NCBI RefSeq assembly: GCF_022414535.1
Contig: NZ_JADWYM010000021.1
Span: 1 to 64,000 of the forward strand
DNA: 64,000 nucleotides
From: Streptomyces sp. MUM 2J
GTDB lineage: Bacteria > Actinomycetota > Actinomycetes > Streptomycetales > Streptomycetaceae
Direction: 5' to 3'
Shown: piece by piece, positions 49,876 to 59,366 of the stretch
Numbering within the stretch: the first letter of the stretch is position 1
Layout of the letters: the number at the start of each line of letters is the position of its first letter
Notes under the pieces: model-generated
What the model was told of the DNA's origin: nothing
The model's input: the letters and a program-made list of their open reading frames with translations, nothing else
Databases searched by the model: none
Position numbers and translations under genes: made by a program

Positions 49876-49899
49876 CACGGGCAGGGGCGCGCGCCCGTG
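49876..49899. terminator. 7-bp hairpin between convergent DedA and ThrE-like genes
   Basis: CACGGGC (49876-49882) pairs with GCCCGTG (49893-49899), 12 bases after the DedA stop. Confidence 0.5.
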
Positions 49900-49983
49900 A
49901 CGCCAGCCGATGCGGGCCCGATGCGGAGGTACGGTCTGCGCGGCCCCGTGCCGCCGCGGGTGGCCGCCCGGGGCACCGGTAGC

Positions 49984-51645
49984 TCAGAAGCCGCGCGTCC
50001 GTTTCGCCGCCCGCCGCTTCTCAGCAGACCCGACCTGGAGGAACAGCCGGGAGACCTCCGACCCGAGGTTGACCCCGATGGCGATGGCCATGGCGAGCGC
50101 CGCCGCCTTGGTCAGGGAAGCCAGCCCCTTGTCCACCTCGTTCTGCGCGATGGCCAGCAGCCCGAAGTAGGTGGCCGAACCCGGCAGCAGCGGCCCGATC
50201 GCGGCGGTCGTGTAGGGCAGCGCGGAAGCGAACCGGTAGCGCGACAGCAACTGCCCGAACAGCCCCACCAGCCCCGCCGCCGCCGCCGTGGAGGCGACCG
50301 GTGAGAGGTCGCCCGTGTAGCGCATCGCGCCGTACACCGTCCAGGCGATGCCCCCGTTCAGGGTCACGGCCAGCACGGTGGACCGTTCCTGCTGGAGCAG
50401 CACCGCGAACGTGAGCGACAGCAGCATCGCCGCGCCGATCTGCCACAGCGGTCGTTCGGAGATGCTCAGCGCGGCGTCGGGGTTGAGGCGGGCGTCCAGC
50501 TGCACTCCCAGATAGAGCACCACCAGCACGCCGACGACGATGCCCACGAAGAGGTACAGGACCTCCAGCAGCCGCGCCGAGGCGGTGATGTAGAAGCCGG
50601 TCAGCCCGTCCTGCACGCCGGCCACCAGCGCCCGTCCGGGCAGCAGCGCGAAGAGCCCACCGGTGATGACCGCGGAGGCCTTCACGTCGACGTGCGCCAG
50701 CGTGAGCGCGACACCCACCGCCGCGGGCGGCATCGCCGCCGCCGTGAACTGGTAGAACTCCGGCAGCCCGCGCCCCGCGGACAGCCACGCCAGCCGGTCG
50801 CCGAGCATGGCGCCGATCGCCGCCGCGACGAACACCAGCGGGCCACCGCCGACCAGCACCGAGGCCGCACCGGCGAGCAGCCCACTCGCCAGGGTCAGCA
50901 CCCAGGTCGGGTAGGGGTGCCGGTTGCGCCTTATCTCCGCGAGCCGCCGGTAGGCCTCCTCCAGGGAGACATGGGTCTCGGGGTCGCTGAGGTCGTCCAC
51001 GAGCTGGAACACGGCCGCCAGGCGTGTGTAGTCGGTGCCGCGCCGCCGTACCGTCCGGGACGCCGTCACCGGGTCCTCCACCAGCGACGGCTGGTAGGAG
51101 ATCGCCAGCAGGGTGAAGGTCACGTTGGGTTCGCAGCGGTCCAGCCCGTAGGAGCGGCAGACGGCGAACATCGCCGCCTCCACGTCCTCGGCGCCCTCAC
51201 CGCCGGCCAGCAGCAGCTCGCCGATACGCAGCGTCAGGTCGAGCACGCGCGGGACGGCCGGGCCGCCCTCCTCCACCCGTAGCACCGGCTCCGGAGCCGG
51301 CCGCTCGGTCACCGACATCCGCAGCATGGTGCGCATCCGGTCCTGCCACGGCACGTCCTTGGCCAGGCCGGCCGAGGGGATCCCGGAAGCCGGGGTGAAG
51401 GCCGTCGGTGCGCCCTTGGCGTGGTAGGTGCTCGGCGGGTCGAACGCCGATCCCTCCGGCTCGGCCGCGGGTGCCTGCGTCACGTCCAGGCCCCGGGGCA
51501 CGGCGAACTCCGACGTCGTCTCCGGCTCCGTACCGCCTCTGGGCGCGACGAGCCCCGCCGGAACGGCGAACTCGGACGTGATGTCGGAGTCGTAGGAGCT
51601 CCGTGCCTCGTCCGACTGTGGTTTGCGGTCCTCCGTCTCCGTCAC
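49984..51645 (-). CDS. ThrE-like threonine/serine exporter
   Basis: 553 residues from GTG 51645 with GAGGGAG upstream. The N-terminal 140 residues are hydrophilic and contain a repeated TSEFAVP unit. The next part is the ThrE cytoplasmic domain (LDLTLRIGELLLAGGEGAEDVEAAMFAVCRSYGLDRCEPNVTFT), then about ten hydrophobic segments covering both the ThrE and ThrE_2 halves. Members export threonine and serine using the proton gradient. The long N-terminal tail is not found in the Corynebacterium protein as I recall it. Confidence 0.85.
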   Translation of the reverse strand: MTETEDRKPQSDEARSSYDSDITSEFAVPAGLVAPRGGTEPETTSEFAVPRGLDVTQAPAAEPEGSAFDPPSTYHAKGAPTAFTPASGIPSAGLAKDVPWQDRMRTMLRMSVTERPAPEPVLRVEEGGPAVPRVLDLTLRIGELLLAGGEGAEDVEAAMFAVCRSYGLDRCEPNVTFTLLAISYQPSLVEDPVTASRTVRRRGTDYTRLAAVFQLVDDLSDPETHVSLEEAYRRLAEIRRNRHPYPTWVLTLASGLLAGAASVLVGGGPLVFVAAAIGAMLGDRLAWLSAGRGLPEFYQFTAAAMPPAAVGVALTLAHVDVKASAVITGGLFALLPGRALVAGVQDGLTGFYITASARLLEVLYLFVGIVVGVLVVLYLGVQLDARLNPDAALSISERPLWQIGAAMLLSLTFAVLLQQERSTVLAVTLNGGIAWTVYGAMRYTGDLSPVASTAAAAGLVGLFGQLLSRYRFASALPYTTAAIGPLLPGSATYFGLLAIAQNEVDKGLASLTKAAALAMAIAIGVNLGSEVSRLFLQVGSAEKRRAAKRTRGF

Positions 51646-51727
51646 TTCCGAAGCACTCCCTCTACGACACCTCCATCTGGCCTCAGTATGCGCACACGCC
51701 CCCGGCCGGGCGGGCACGCCGATATGC

Positions 51728-51762
51728 GGACGGGCCGCACGCGCGGCGCGTGCGGCCCGTCC
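51728..51762 (-). terminator. 16-bp perfect hairpin terminator of ppa
   Basis: GGACGGGCCGCACGCG (51728-51743 allowing one base of register) pairs exactly with the arm ending at 51762 around CGG, 13 bases after the ppa stop codon. It stands between ppa and the ThrE-like gene. Confidence 0.88.
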
Positions 51763-51775
51763 GGGAGTCGGTGGC

Positions 51776-52267
51776 TCAGTGACCGCCCTGCTCCTCGAAA
51801 CGCTTGTAGGACCGCTCGATCTCGGCCTCGGCGTCGGTGCGCCCGACCCAGTTGGCGCCCTCGACGGACTTGCCGGGCTCCAGGTCCTTGTACACCTCGA
51901 AGAAGTGCTGGATCTCCAGGCGGTCGAACTCGGAGACGTGGTGGATGTCGCGCAGATGCTCCACGCGCGGGTCCGTCGCCGGGACGCACAGCAGCTTGTC
52001 GTCGCCGCCCGCCTCGTCGGTCATGCGGAACATGCCGATCGCACGGCAGCGGATCAGGCAGCCCGGGAAGGTGGGCTCGTCCAGGATGACCAGGGCGTCC
52101 AGCGGGTCGCCGTCCTCGCCGAGGGTGTTCTCGACGAAGCCGTAGTCGGTCGGGTAGGCGGTCGAGGTGAAGAGTCGACGGTCCAGGCGGATCCGACCGG
52201 TCTCGTGGTCCACCTCGTACTTGTTGCGCGAACCCTTCGGAATCTCGATCGTGACGTCGAACTCCAC
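51776..52267 (-). CDS. ppa: Inorganic pyrophosphatase (family I)
   Basis: 163 residues from GTG 52267 (VEFDVTIEIPKGSRNKYEVD). The GGAGGAG site is 6 bases before this codon, so the longer ATG frame to 52291 is not used. Active-site residues of family I are present: the KGSRNKYE strand, YPTDYGFVENT, and DEDGDPLDALV-type GEDGDPLDALVILD. It hydrolyses cytoplasmic pyrophosphate and complements the membrane pyrophosphatase hppA found in the same window. It diverges from dac, with 79 bases between the starts. Confidence 0.95.
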   Translation of the reverse strand: MEFDVTIEIPKGSRNKYEVDHETGRIRLDRRLFTSTAYPTDYGFVENTLGEDGDPLDALVILDEPTFPGCLIRCRAIGMFRMTDEAGGDDKLLCVPATDPRVEHLRDIHHVSEFDRLEIQHFFEVYKDLEPGKSVEGANWVGRTDAEAEIERSYKRFEEQGGH

Positions 52268-52346
52268 CGGTGGCTCCTCCATGATCAGCACATACTTCGG
52301 GTGGTTAAGTGTCCCTCACGCAGGTGTGTGATCGCGAAAGGGGCTG

Positions 52347-53951
52347 GTGGTCGTGCCGGAACTGAGGCCTTGGCGGGGCACGCGACCGCGCGCGGCACGG
52401 TTCGCCGCCGCCGTACGGCCGCGTCTCGCACGTGCCGCGACGGCCGTCCGGCCGCGGGTCGCGCGGCTTGCACAGTCCGCGAAACCGCACGTCACACGCA
52501 TGACGCGGCCGAACGCCAACAAGACCTGGCAGTACACCGCGGGCGCGGCCACCGCCGGTCTGGCGCTGGCCGCCGGTGTGGTGACCGCCGTGGGTCCCTG
52601 GGACGCCACGGGTCAGCGTACGGCCGAGCGGGAGCGGGCGGCCGCGCAGGAGCACACGGGTGGCGCAGATCACGGCCACACCTCCGGCACCGCGACCGCA
52701 GGTCCCCGGCCCGCCCCGAGCGCCGCCGTCGTCCTCACGGGCCTGGGCGGCGGAGCCAACACCGTGAAGTCGGCGCCGAAGGCCCTGGACGCCAAGGCCC
52801 TCGCCGCCGTACTGGGCCCGCTGCTCGACACGCCCGCACTCGGCACCCGCCACGCGGCCGCGGTCGTCGACGTCGCCACCGGCGAGCGCCTGTACGGCGC
52901 CGGTGCCGCGCAGGGCCTGACGCCCGCGTCGACCACGAAGATCGCCACCGCGGTCGCCGCGCTGTCCGCCCTGGGCCCTGACCACCGCTTCACCACCCGT
53001 GCCGCGCTGGAGCCCGACACCGGGGAACTCGTCCTGGTCGGCGGCGGCGACCCCACGCTCACCGCACGCGAGAAGACCGACGGGTGGGCCGACCTGCGCA
53101 CGCTGGCCGCGGACACCGCCGCGGCCCTGAAGAAGCAGGGCGTGCGGAACGTGACGCTGTCGTACGACACCACCCTGTTCGCCGGGTCCGGACTTCACCC
53201 CATCGGGGTCAACGGCAACCTCGCCCGTGTCAGCGCCCTGGCGGCCGACGAGGGCCGCGCCGACGGCTCCACCAGCGGACCCGCGCACCGCGTGGCGGAC
53301 CCGGCGGTGGCCGCGACGCGCTCGTTCGCCGGGTTCCTGGCGGAGCACGGCATCAAGACCACCTCCCCGGGCCCCTCGAAGGCCACCGGCCGCGCCCGGA
53401 CCCTCGCGACGGTGTCCTCCCCGCCGCTGTCCCGCATCGTGGAGCGGATGCTCACCCACAGTGACAACGACATCGCCGAGGCCCTCGCCCGCCAGACCGC
53501 CGCCGCGACGGGCGAACGCCCCGACTTCGCAGGCGCGGGCCGGGCCGTCCGCGCCCAGCTGCAGAAGCTGGGCCTGCCGCTGACGGGTGCCGTCTTCCAC
53601 GACGGCAGCGGCCTCGACCGCACCGACCGTCTCACCGCGGGCCTGCTGACCGCCCTGCTCGTCGAGGCGGGCGACCCCGCGCGCCCCGATCTCCGGCCCG
53701 TCCTCACCGGCCTGCCGGTGGCGGGCTTCACCGGCACGCTGACCAGCCGATACACCGACGGGGCGGCCGGCGTCGTGCGTGCCAAGACCGGCACCCTGAC
53801 CGGCGTGAACACCCTCGCCGGGACCGTCGTGGACCAGGACGGGCGCCTTCTGGCCTTCGCCTTCCTCGCCTCGGGGACGACAGACCCCTGGGCGGCGCAG
53901 AAGGCGCTGGACAAGGCGGCGACGGCAGTGGCGGGATGCGGCTGCCACTGA
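52347..53951 (+). CDS. dac: D-alanyl-D-alanine carboxypeptidase/endopeptidase (PBP4-type, S13)
   Basis: 534 residues from GTG 52347; GTG 52353 is in frame. A basic, Arg-rich N-terminus of about 60 residues precedes a membrane segment (GAATAGLALAAGVVTAVG). The transpeptidase motifs are Ser195-x-x-Lys198 (PASTTK), Ser372-Asp-Asn (THSDND) and Lys480-Thr-Gly (AKTGTL), with the large insertion domain between the first two, as in DacB. It trims or cleaves peptidoglycan stem peptides outside the membrane. The unusually long basic leader is conserved in character with streptomycete homologues as I recall. It is closed by a very strong terminator. Confidence 0.92.
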   Translation: MVVPELRPWRGTRPRAARFAAAVRPRLARAATAVRPRVARLAQSAKPHVTRMTRPNANKTWQYTAGAATAGLALAAGVVTAVGPWDATGQRTAERERAAAQEHTGGADHGHTSGTATAGPRPAPSAAVVLTGLGGGANTVKSAPKALDAKALAAVLGPLLDTPALGTRHAAAVVDVATGERLYGAGAAQGLTPASTTKIATAVAALSALGPDHRFTTRAALEPDTGELVLVGGGDPTLTAREKTDGWADLRTLAADTAAALKKQGVRNVTLSYDTTLFAGSGLHPIGVNGNLARVSALAADEGRADGSTSGPAHRVADPAVAATRSFAGFLAEHGIKTTSPGPSKATGRARTLATVSSPPLSRIVERMLTHSDNDIAEALARQTAAATGERPDFAGAGRAVRAQLQKLGLPLTGAVFHDGSGLDRTDRLTAGLLTALLVEAGDPARPDLRPVLTGLPVAGFTGTLTSRYTDGAAGVVRAKTGTLTGVNTLAGTVVDQDGRLLAFAFLASGTTDPWAAQKALDKAATAVAGCGCH

Positions 53952-53978
53952 GCGCCGCACGCCCCGCACGCCCCGCGG

Positions 53979-54028
53979 CCGGGCCCGCCGCCTGCGGCGC
54001 CCCGGGGCACCGCAGGCGGCGGGCCCGG
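53979..54028 (+). terminator. 19-bp perfect terminator of dac
   Basis: CCGGGCCCGCCGCCTGCGG (53979-53997) and 54010-54028 are exact complements around a 12-base loop, 28 bases after the dac stop. It is the longest perfect stem in the window. Confidence 0.95.
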
Positions 54029-54083
54029 CATCTTCGGCACCTCCGGCCCCTCCCACGGCCTGCCCCCGGGGGCGGAGCTCACG

Positions 54084-54089
54084 TACCGT
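54084..54089 (+). promoter_or_regulatory. -10 box of a leaderless promoter for the metalloprotease gene
   Basis: TACCGT ends 6 bases before the ATG at 54096, without a Shine-Dalgarno sequence. Confidence 0.55.
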
Positions 54090-54095
54090 TGACGC

Positions 54096-55220
54096 ATGAC
54101 GAGCATCGGTGGAGCCGAGATGGTCGACTGGAATCTCGCGGTGGCGACCGCGACCCGGCTCGTGCGGCCGGGCCCCGAGGTGAGCCGTGACGAGGCCAGG
54201 GCCGTCGTCGCGGAGCTGCGCCGCCATGCGAAGTCCTCGGAGGAGCACGTGCGGGGCTTCACCCGGATGGGCACCGAGGTCACCCACGACACCCCGGTCC
54301 TCGTCGTCGACCGCCCCGGCTGGGTGCGGGCGAACGTCGCCGGATTCCGGGAGATCCTCAGGCCGCTGCTGGAGAAGATGCAGGAGCGTCGCGGCAACAG
54401 CACCGGCGGCGCGGTCCTCGGAGCCGTCGGCGGCAAGGTGACCGGGGTCGAACTCGGGATGCTGCTGTCCTTCCTGGCCTCCCGCGTGCTCGGTCAGTAC
54501 GAGACCTTCGCCCCCGCCACCCGCGACCTGCCGGCCGGTGAGAACGGCGGCGGACGGCTGCTGCTGGTCGCCCCGAACATCGTGCACGTCGAGCGCGAAC
54601 TCGACGTGCAGCCGCACGACTTCCGCCTGTGGGTGTGCCTGCACGAGGAGACGCACCGCACGCAGTTCTCCGCGGTGCCGTGGCTGCGCGACCATCTGGA
54701 GGGCGAGATCCAGGCCTTCCTGGCGGAGACCGACGTCGACCCGATGACCGTCCTGGAACGCGTCCGCGACGCCGCCCAGACACTCGCCGGTGGCCGTCCC
54801 GAGGGTGAGGACGACGACGGCGGCCGGTCCCTGGTCGAGCTGGTGCAGACGCCCACCCAGCGGGAGGTCCTCGGCCGCCTCACCGCCGTGATGTCCCTGC
54901 TGGAGGGGCACGCCGACTTCGTCATGGACGGGGTCGGCCCGGACGTCGTGCCGACCGTCTCCGAGATCCGCGAGAAGTTCCAGCAGCGCCGCGCCAAGGG
55001 CGCCTCCCGCCTCGATCTCGCCCTGCGCAAACTGCTGGGCCTGGACGCCAAGCTGCGGCAGTACCGGGACGGCGAACGCTTCGTGCGGGCCGTCGTCGAC
55101 CAGGTCGGCATGGACGGCTTCAACCGCGTGTGGACCTCGCCCAACACCCTCCCCACCAAGGCGGAGCTCGCCAGGCCGGCGGAGTGGGTCGCGCGGGTGC
55201 ACCACACGCCGGAGACGTGA
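54096..55220 (+). CDS. Zinc-dependent metalloprotease (DUF2342 family)
   Basis: 374 residues. The zincin motif HEETH lies in WVCLHEETHRTQF near residue 190, and a downstream EGHADFVMDG supplies further ligands. The family is widely conserved in actinobacteria beside tilS and is sometimes labelled coenzyme F420 biosynthesis-associated; its substrate is unknown. The start is supported by a leaderless promoter. tilS begins 193 bases after the stop, and the order dac, metalloprotease, tilS, hpt, ftsH is the conserved one. Confidence 0.88.
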   Translation: MTSIGGAEMVDWNLAVATATRLVRPGPEVSRDEARAVVAELRRHAKSSEEHVRGFTRMGTEVTHDTPVLVVDRPGWVRANVAGFREILRPLLEKMQERRGNSTGGAVLGAVGGKVTGVELGMLLSFLASRVLGQYETFAPATRDLPAGENGGGRLLLVAPNIVHVERELDVQPHDFRLWVCLHEETHRTQFSAVPWLRDHLEGEIQAFLAETDVDPMTVLERVRDAAQTLAGGRPEGEDDDGGRSLVELVQTPTQREVLGRLTAVMSLLEGHADFVMDGVGPDVVPTVSEIREKFQQRRAKGASRLDLALRKLLGLDAKLRQYRDGERFVRAVVDQVGMDGFNRVWTSPNTLPTKAELARPAEWVARVHHTPET

Positions 55221-55413
55221 GCCGCGGGGCGAACGTCGTGCGACACGTCCGGCCCACGGCAGGCGAACGCCCTCCCAATCACCCGTCCGAGGGACCGTGG
55301 GCCGTGGACAGGCGTGCAATGCTCAGGGAACCGCCCATTTCTGTCACCATCTACACACTCTGAGTGACCGACTACGGGCTCACCCCCCGAAAACTTCATG
55401 AAGGGAACCGGAC

Positions 55414-56457
55414 ATGGGTCCCCATCCTGCGGTCGCGGCGATACGCCTGGCGGTCCGCCGCGTCCTCCATGACATCCTCACCGAACACAGCGACACCGAC
55501 GCCTCCGCAGCGGCGCCGGCGCACGGCACGCCCGTACGCCCGACCGCGCCGCTCGTCCTCGTGGCCTGCTCCGGCGGCGCCGACTCCATGGCCCTCGCCT
55601 CCGCCCTCGCCTTCGAGGCCCCCCGGCTCGGCCTCCGCGCGGGCGGCGTCACCGTCGACCACGGCCTGCAGTCAGGCTCCGACAGGCGGGCAGCGGACGT
55701 CGTCCTGCGCCTGCGGGACCTCGGTCTCGACCCGGTGGTGTCCGCCGCCGTCACCGTCGGCCGCGACGGCGGTCCCGAAGCCGCCGCCCGCGACGCCCGG
55801 TACGCCGCCCTCGACGCCGCCGCCGAACACCACGGTGCCACCGCGATCCTGCTCGGCCACACCCGCGACGACCAGGCCGAAACCGTCCTGCTCGGCCTCG
55901 CCCGCGGCTCCGGTACCCGCTCCCTGTCCGGAATGGCCGCGGTCTCGGGGGCCGGCGGCCGTTACCGGCGCCCCTTCCTCCAGCTCGACCGGCAGACCGC
56001 ACGCAAGGCCTGCATGGTCCAGTCCCTGCCCGTCTGGGACGACCCGCACAACTCCGACCCCGCGTACACCCGCTCGCGACTGCGCCACGAGGGCCTGCCC
56101 GCCCTGGAGAAGTGCCTGGGCAAGGGCGTCGTCGAGGCCCTCGCCCGTACGGCCCAGCTCTCCCGCGACGACGCCGACGCACTCGACGCGTGGGCCGGCC
56201 AGGCCGAGGCCGGCGTCCGTGACGCCGCCGGTCTGCTGGAGTGCGCCAAGCTCTACGCCCTGCCGCCTGCCGTCCGCCGCCGCATCCTGCGCCACGCCGC
56301 CATCGAGGCGGGTGCCCCGGCCGGCTCGCTCTTCGCCCGCCACATCGAGGAAGTCGACCGGTTGATCACCGGCTGGCGCGGCCAGGGCGTGATCAATCTG
56401 CCCGGCAAAGTCGTCGCCCAGCGGCAGGGTGGCAGACTGGTGATTCGGCAAGGCTGA
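55414..56457 (+). CDS. tilS: tRNA(Ile) lysidine synthetase
   Basis: 347 residues from ATG 55414 with GAAGGGAA upstream. The PP-loop SGGADS (residues 53-58) follows LVLVAC. Other TilS marks are VDHGLQSGSDRRAADV, GHTRDDQAETVLLGLARGSGTRSLSGM, and RSRLRHEGLPAL. The enzyme attaches lysine to C34 of tRNA-Ile(CAT), allowing it to read AUA. It lacks the extra C-terminal domains of E. coli TilS, as in other actinobacteria. It is next to hpt, a common pairing. Confidence 0.93.
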   Translation: MGPHPAVAAIRLAVRRVLHDILTEHSDTDASAAAPAHGTPVRPTAPLVLVACSGGADSMALASALAFEAPRLGLRAGGVTVDHGLQSGSDRRAADVVLRLRDLGLDPVVSAAVTVGRDGGPEAAARDARYAALDAAAEHHGATAILLGHTRDDQAETVLLGLARGSGTRSLSGMAAVSGAGGRYRRPFLQLDRQTARKACMVQSLPVWDDPHNSDPAYTRSRLRHEGLPALEKCLGKGVVEALARTAQLSRDDADALDAWAGQAEAGVRDAAGLLECAKLYALPPAVRRRILRHAAIEAGAPAGSLFARHIEEVDRLITGWRGQGVINLPGKVVAQRQGGRLVIRQG

Positions 56458-56534
56458 ATCCGGAGTTCCCACCGGCCCGCTGACACGGGTCCCGGAGGTC
56501 CGGCGCAGGCCGGTGGGACGACCGACCGAAAGTG

Positions 56535-57095
56535 ATGCGGGTGGACGCGAAAGACATGGGTGCCGACCTCAAGCAGGTGCTCATCACCAAGGAAGAGATC
56601 GACGCGAAGCTGGCCGAGCTGGCCGCGAAGATCGACGCGGAGTACGCGGGCAAGGATCTGCTGATCGTCGGCGTCCTCAAGGGCGCCGTGATGGTCATGG
56701 CCGACCTCGCCCGGGCGCTGTCCACCCCGGTCACCATGGACTGGATGGCCGTGTCCTCCTACGGCGCGGGCACCCAGTCCTCCGGCGTCGTACGGATCCT
56801 CAAGGACCTCGACACCGACATCAAGGGGCGGCACGTCCTGATCGTCGAGGACATCATCGACTCCGGTCTGACGCTGTCGTGGCTGATCAACAACCTCGGC
56901 TCCCGCGAGCCCGCCTCCCTGGAGGTGTGCACGCTGCTGCGCAAGCCGGACGCCGCCAAGGTCGCCATCGACGTGGAGTGGGTCGGCTTCGACATTCCCA
57001 ACGAGTTCGTGGTCGGCTACGGCCTCGACTACGCCGAGAAGTACCGGAATCTCCCGTTCGTCGGTACGCTCGCGCCTCACGTCTACGGTGGCTAG
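56535..57095 (+). CDS. hpt: Hypoxanthine phosphoribosyltransferase
   Basis: 186 residues from ATG 56535 (MRVDAKDMGADLKQVL); GTG 56532 is an alternative, and no strong ribosome binding site decides. The PRPP-binding motif VLIVEDIIDSGLTLSWL and the flexible-loop SSYGAGTQSSG are present, with VGVLKGAVMVMADLARAL at the front. It salvages hypoxanthine and guanine to IMP and GMP. It follows tilS by 77 bases and precedes ftsH, the order seen across Gram-positive bacteria. Confidence 0.95.
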   Translation: MRVDAKDMGADLKQVLITKEEIDAKLAELAAKIDAEYAGKDLLIVGVLKGAVMVMADLARALSTPVTMDWMAVSSYGAGTQSSGVVRILKDLDTDIKGRHVLIVEDIIDSGLTLSWLINNLGSREPASLEVCTLLRKPDAAKVAIDVEWVGFDIPNEFVVGYGLDYAEKYRNLPFVGTLAPHVYGG

Positions 57096-57279
57096 CACGG
57101 CGCCGTAGGACGCGGAGGGAAGACCGGGAACCCCGGCGGCGGTCGCGCCGTTGGACCATGCAGACGGGATTGCCAGCCGTCCTGTGCGGCTTCGGGCCAC
57201 CATGCTGGGGTACCGTCAGAAGAACTGTCTTATCAGACTCACTATGGCAGGAGGGACGGGGCGGCACCGCTCCGTGTGG

Positions 57280-59319
57280 ATGGACGTGAAGCGATACTTC
57301 CGTGGGCCGGTCATGTGGATCGTGCTGGCCGTCCTTGCCGTGGTCGTGTTGATGCAGGTCGTCGGCTCGTCCGGCGGCTACAAGACGGTGGACACAGGTC
57401 AGGTTGTCCAGGCGATCAACGAGAACAAGGTCGAGTCGGCCAAGCTCACCACCGGTGACGAGCAGACCATCAAGGTCACGCTCAAGGACGGCGAGAAGGT
57501 CAAGGACAGCTCGAAGATCCAGGCGAGCTACATCGGCGACCAGGGCGTGACCATCGCCAGCACGCTGCAGAGCAAGTTCGAGCAGAAGCAGATCCCGCAG
57601 GGTTACACGGTCTCACCGTCGAAGCAGAACCCGTTCGTCGGCATTCTGCTGTCCCTGCTCCCCTTCGTCCTCATTGTCGTCGTCTTCCTGTTCCTGATGA
57701 ACCAGATGCAGGGCGGCGGCTCCCGGGTGATGAACTTCGGGAAGTCGAAGGCCAAGCTCATCACCAAGGACACCCCCAAGACGACCTTCACCGACGTCGC
57801 GGGCTGCGACGAGGCCGTCGAGGAACTCCACGAGATCAAGGAGTTCCTCCAGGAGCCGGCCAAGTTCCAGGCCGTCGGGGCCAAGATCCCCAAGGGTGTG
57901 CTGCTGTACGGCCGTCCCGGTACCGGCAAGACGCTCCTCGCGCGTGCCGTCGCCGGTGAGGCCGGGGTGCCCTTCTACTCGATCTCCGGTTCCGACTTCG
58001 TCGAGATGTTCGTCGGTGTCGGCGCCTCCCGTGTCCGTGACCTCTTCGAGCAGGCCAAGGCGAACGCCCCGGCGATCGTCTTCGTCGACGAGATCGACGC
58101 GGTCGGCCGCCACCGCGGCGCCGGCCTCGGCGGCGGTCACGACGAGCGCGAGCAGACCCTGAACCAGCTGCTCGTCGAGATGGACGGCTTCGACGTCAAG
58201 GGCGGCGTCATCCTGATCGCCGCGACCAACCGGCCGGACATCCTCGACCCGGCGCTGCTGCGCCCGGGCCGCTTCGACCGGCAGATCGCCGTCGACCCGC
58301 CGGACCTCCAGGGCCGCCTGGAGATCCTCAAGGTCCACCAGAAGGGCAAGCCGGTCGCCCCCGACGTCGACCTGAACGCCGTGGCGCGCCGCACCCCCGG
58401 CATGACCGGTGCCGACCTGGCGAACGTGCTGAACGAGGCCGCCCTGCTGACGGCCCGCAGCAACAACAAGCTGATCGACAACAAGATGCTGGACGAGGCG
58501 ATCGACCGCGTCGTGGCCGGCCCGCAGAAGCGGACCCGGATCATGTCGGACAAGGAGAAGAAGATCACCGCGTACCACGAGGGCGGTCACGCCCTGGTCG
58601 CGGCGGCTTCGCCGAACTCCGACCCGGTGCACAAGATCACCATCCTGTCCCGCGGCCGGGCCCTCGGTTACACGATGGTCCTGCCCGACGAGGACAAGTA
58701 CTCGACCACCCGCAACGAGATGCTCGACCAGCTCGGGTACATGCTGGGCGGCCGTGCGGCGGAGGAGCTGGTCTTCCACGACCCGACCACCGGCGCGGCC
58801 AACGACATCGAGAAGGCCACCAGCGTGGCCCGCGCGATGGTCACGCAGTACGGCATGACCGAGCGTCTCGGCGCCATCAAGTTCGGCGGCGACAACAGCG
58901 AGCCCTTCCTCGGCCGTGAGATGGCTCACCAGCGCGACTACTCGGAAGAGGTCGCCGCGCTGGTGGACGAGGAGGTCAAGAAGCTCATCGAGAACGCGCA
59001 CAACGAGGCCTGGGAGATCCTGGTCGAGAACCGCGACGTCCTCGACAACCTCGTCCTGGCCCTCCTGGAGAAGGAGACCCTGGGCAAGGAGGAGATCGCC
59101 GAGATCTTCGCCCCGATCGTGAAGCGCCCGCCCCGGCCCGCGTGGACCGGTTCCGCGCGCCGCACGCCGTCCACCCGCCCGCCGGTGCTCTCCCCCAAGG
59201 AGCTCGCGCTGACGAACGGTGCCAACGGCGCCACCCCGGCGATCAGCACCGTCAAGTCCACGGCGGCCGACTCCGCCCCGGCCGCCGAGCCGGCCACGGA
59301 GGACCGCACGGACGGCTGA
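57280..59319 (+). CDS. ftsH: ATP-dependent zinc metalloprotease FtsH
   Basis: 679 residues from ATG 57280 (MDVKRYFRGPVMW). Two membrane helices (about 11-29 and 122-143) flank a short external domain. The AAA+ domain has Walker A GRPGTGKT (211-218), Walker B VFVDEIDAVGRHRGAG and the second region of homology with LLRPGRFDRQI. The protease site is H433-EGG-H437. FtsH degrades misfolded membrane and regulatory proteins. The Walker A has Arg where almost all FtsH have Pro. GTG 57274 and ATG 57244 are alternative starts; AGGAGGG at 57249-57255 is too far from 57280 to decide. TACCGT (57211-57216) and TATCAG (57231-57236) are possible -10 boxes. Confidence 0.97.
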   Translation: MDVKRYFRGPVMWIVLAVLAVVVLMQVVGSSGGYKTVDTGQVVQAINENKVESAKLTTGDEQTIKVTLKDGEKVKDSSKIQASYIGDQGVTIASTLQSKFEQKQIPQGYTVSPSKQNPFVGILLSLLPFVLIVVVFLFLMNQMQGGGSRVMNFGKSKAKLITKDTPKTTFTDVAGCDEAVEELHEIKEFLQEPAKFQAVGAKIPKGVLLYGRPGTGKTLLARAVAGEAGVPFYSISGSDFVEMFVGVGASRVRDLFEQAKANAPAIVFVDEIDAVGRHRGAGLGGGHDEREQTLNQLLVEMDGFDVKGGVILIAATNRPDILDPALLRPGRFDRQIAVDPPDLQGRLEILKVHQKGKPVAPDVDLNAVARRTPGMTGADLANVLNEAALLTARSNNKLIDNKMLDEAIDRVVAGPQKRTRIMSDKEKKITAYHEGGHALVAAASPNSDPVHKITILSRGRALGYTMVLPDEDKYSTTRNEMLDQLGYMLGGRAAEELVFHDPTTGAANDIEKATSVARAMVTQYGMTERLGAIKFGGDNSEPFLGREMAHQRDYSEEVAALVDEEVKKLIENAHNEAWEILVENRDVLDNLVLALLEKETLGKEEIAEIFAPIVKRPPRPAWTGSARRTPSTRPPVLSPKELALTNGANGATPAISTVKSTAADSAPAAEPATEDRTDG

Positions 59320-59335
59320 CGCCGAAGCGACCGAG

Positions 59336-59362
59336 CCGGGCCCGGTGGCCCACCGGGCCCGG
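59336..59362 (+). terminator. 13-bp hairpin after ftsH
   Basis: CCGGGCCCGGTGG (59336-59348) pairs exactly with 59350-59362, one base apart, 17 bases past the ftsH stop. Confidence 0.8.
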
Positions 59363-59366
59363 AATG

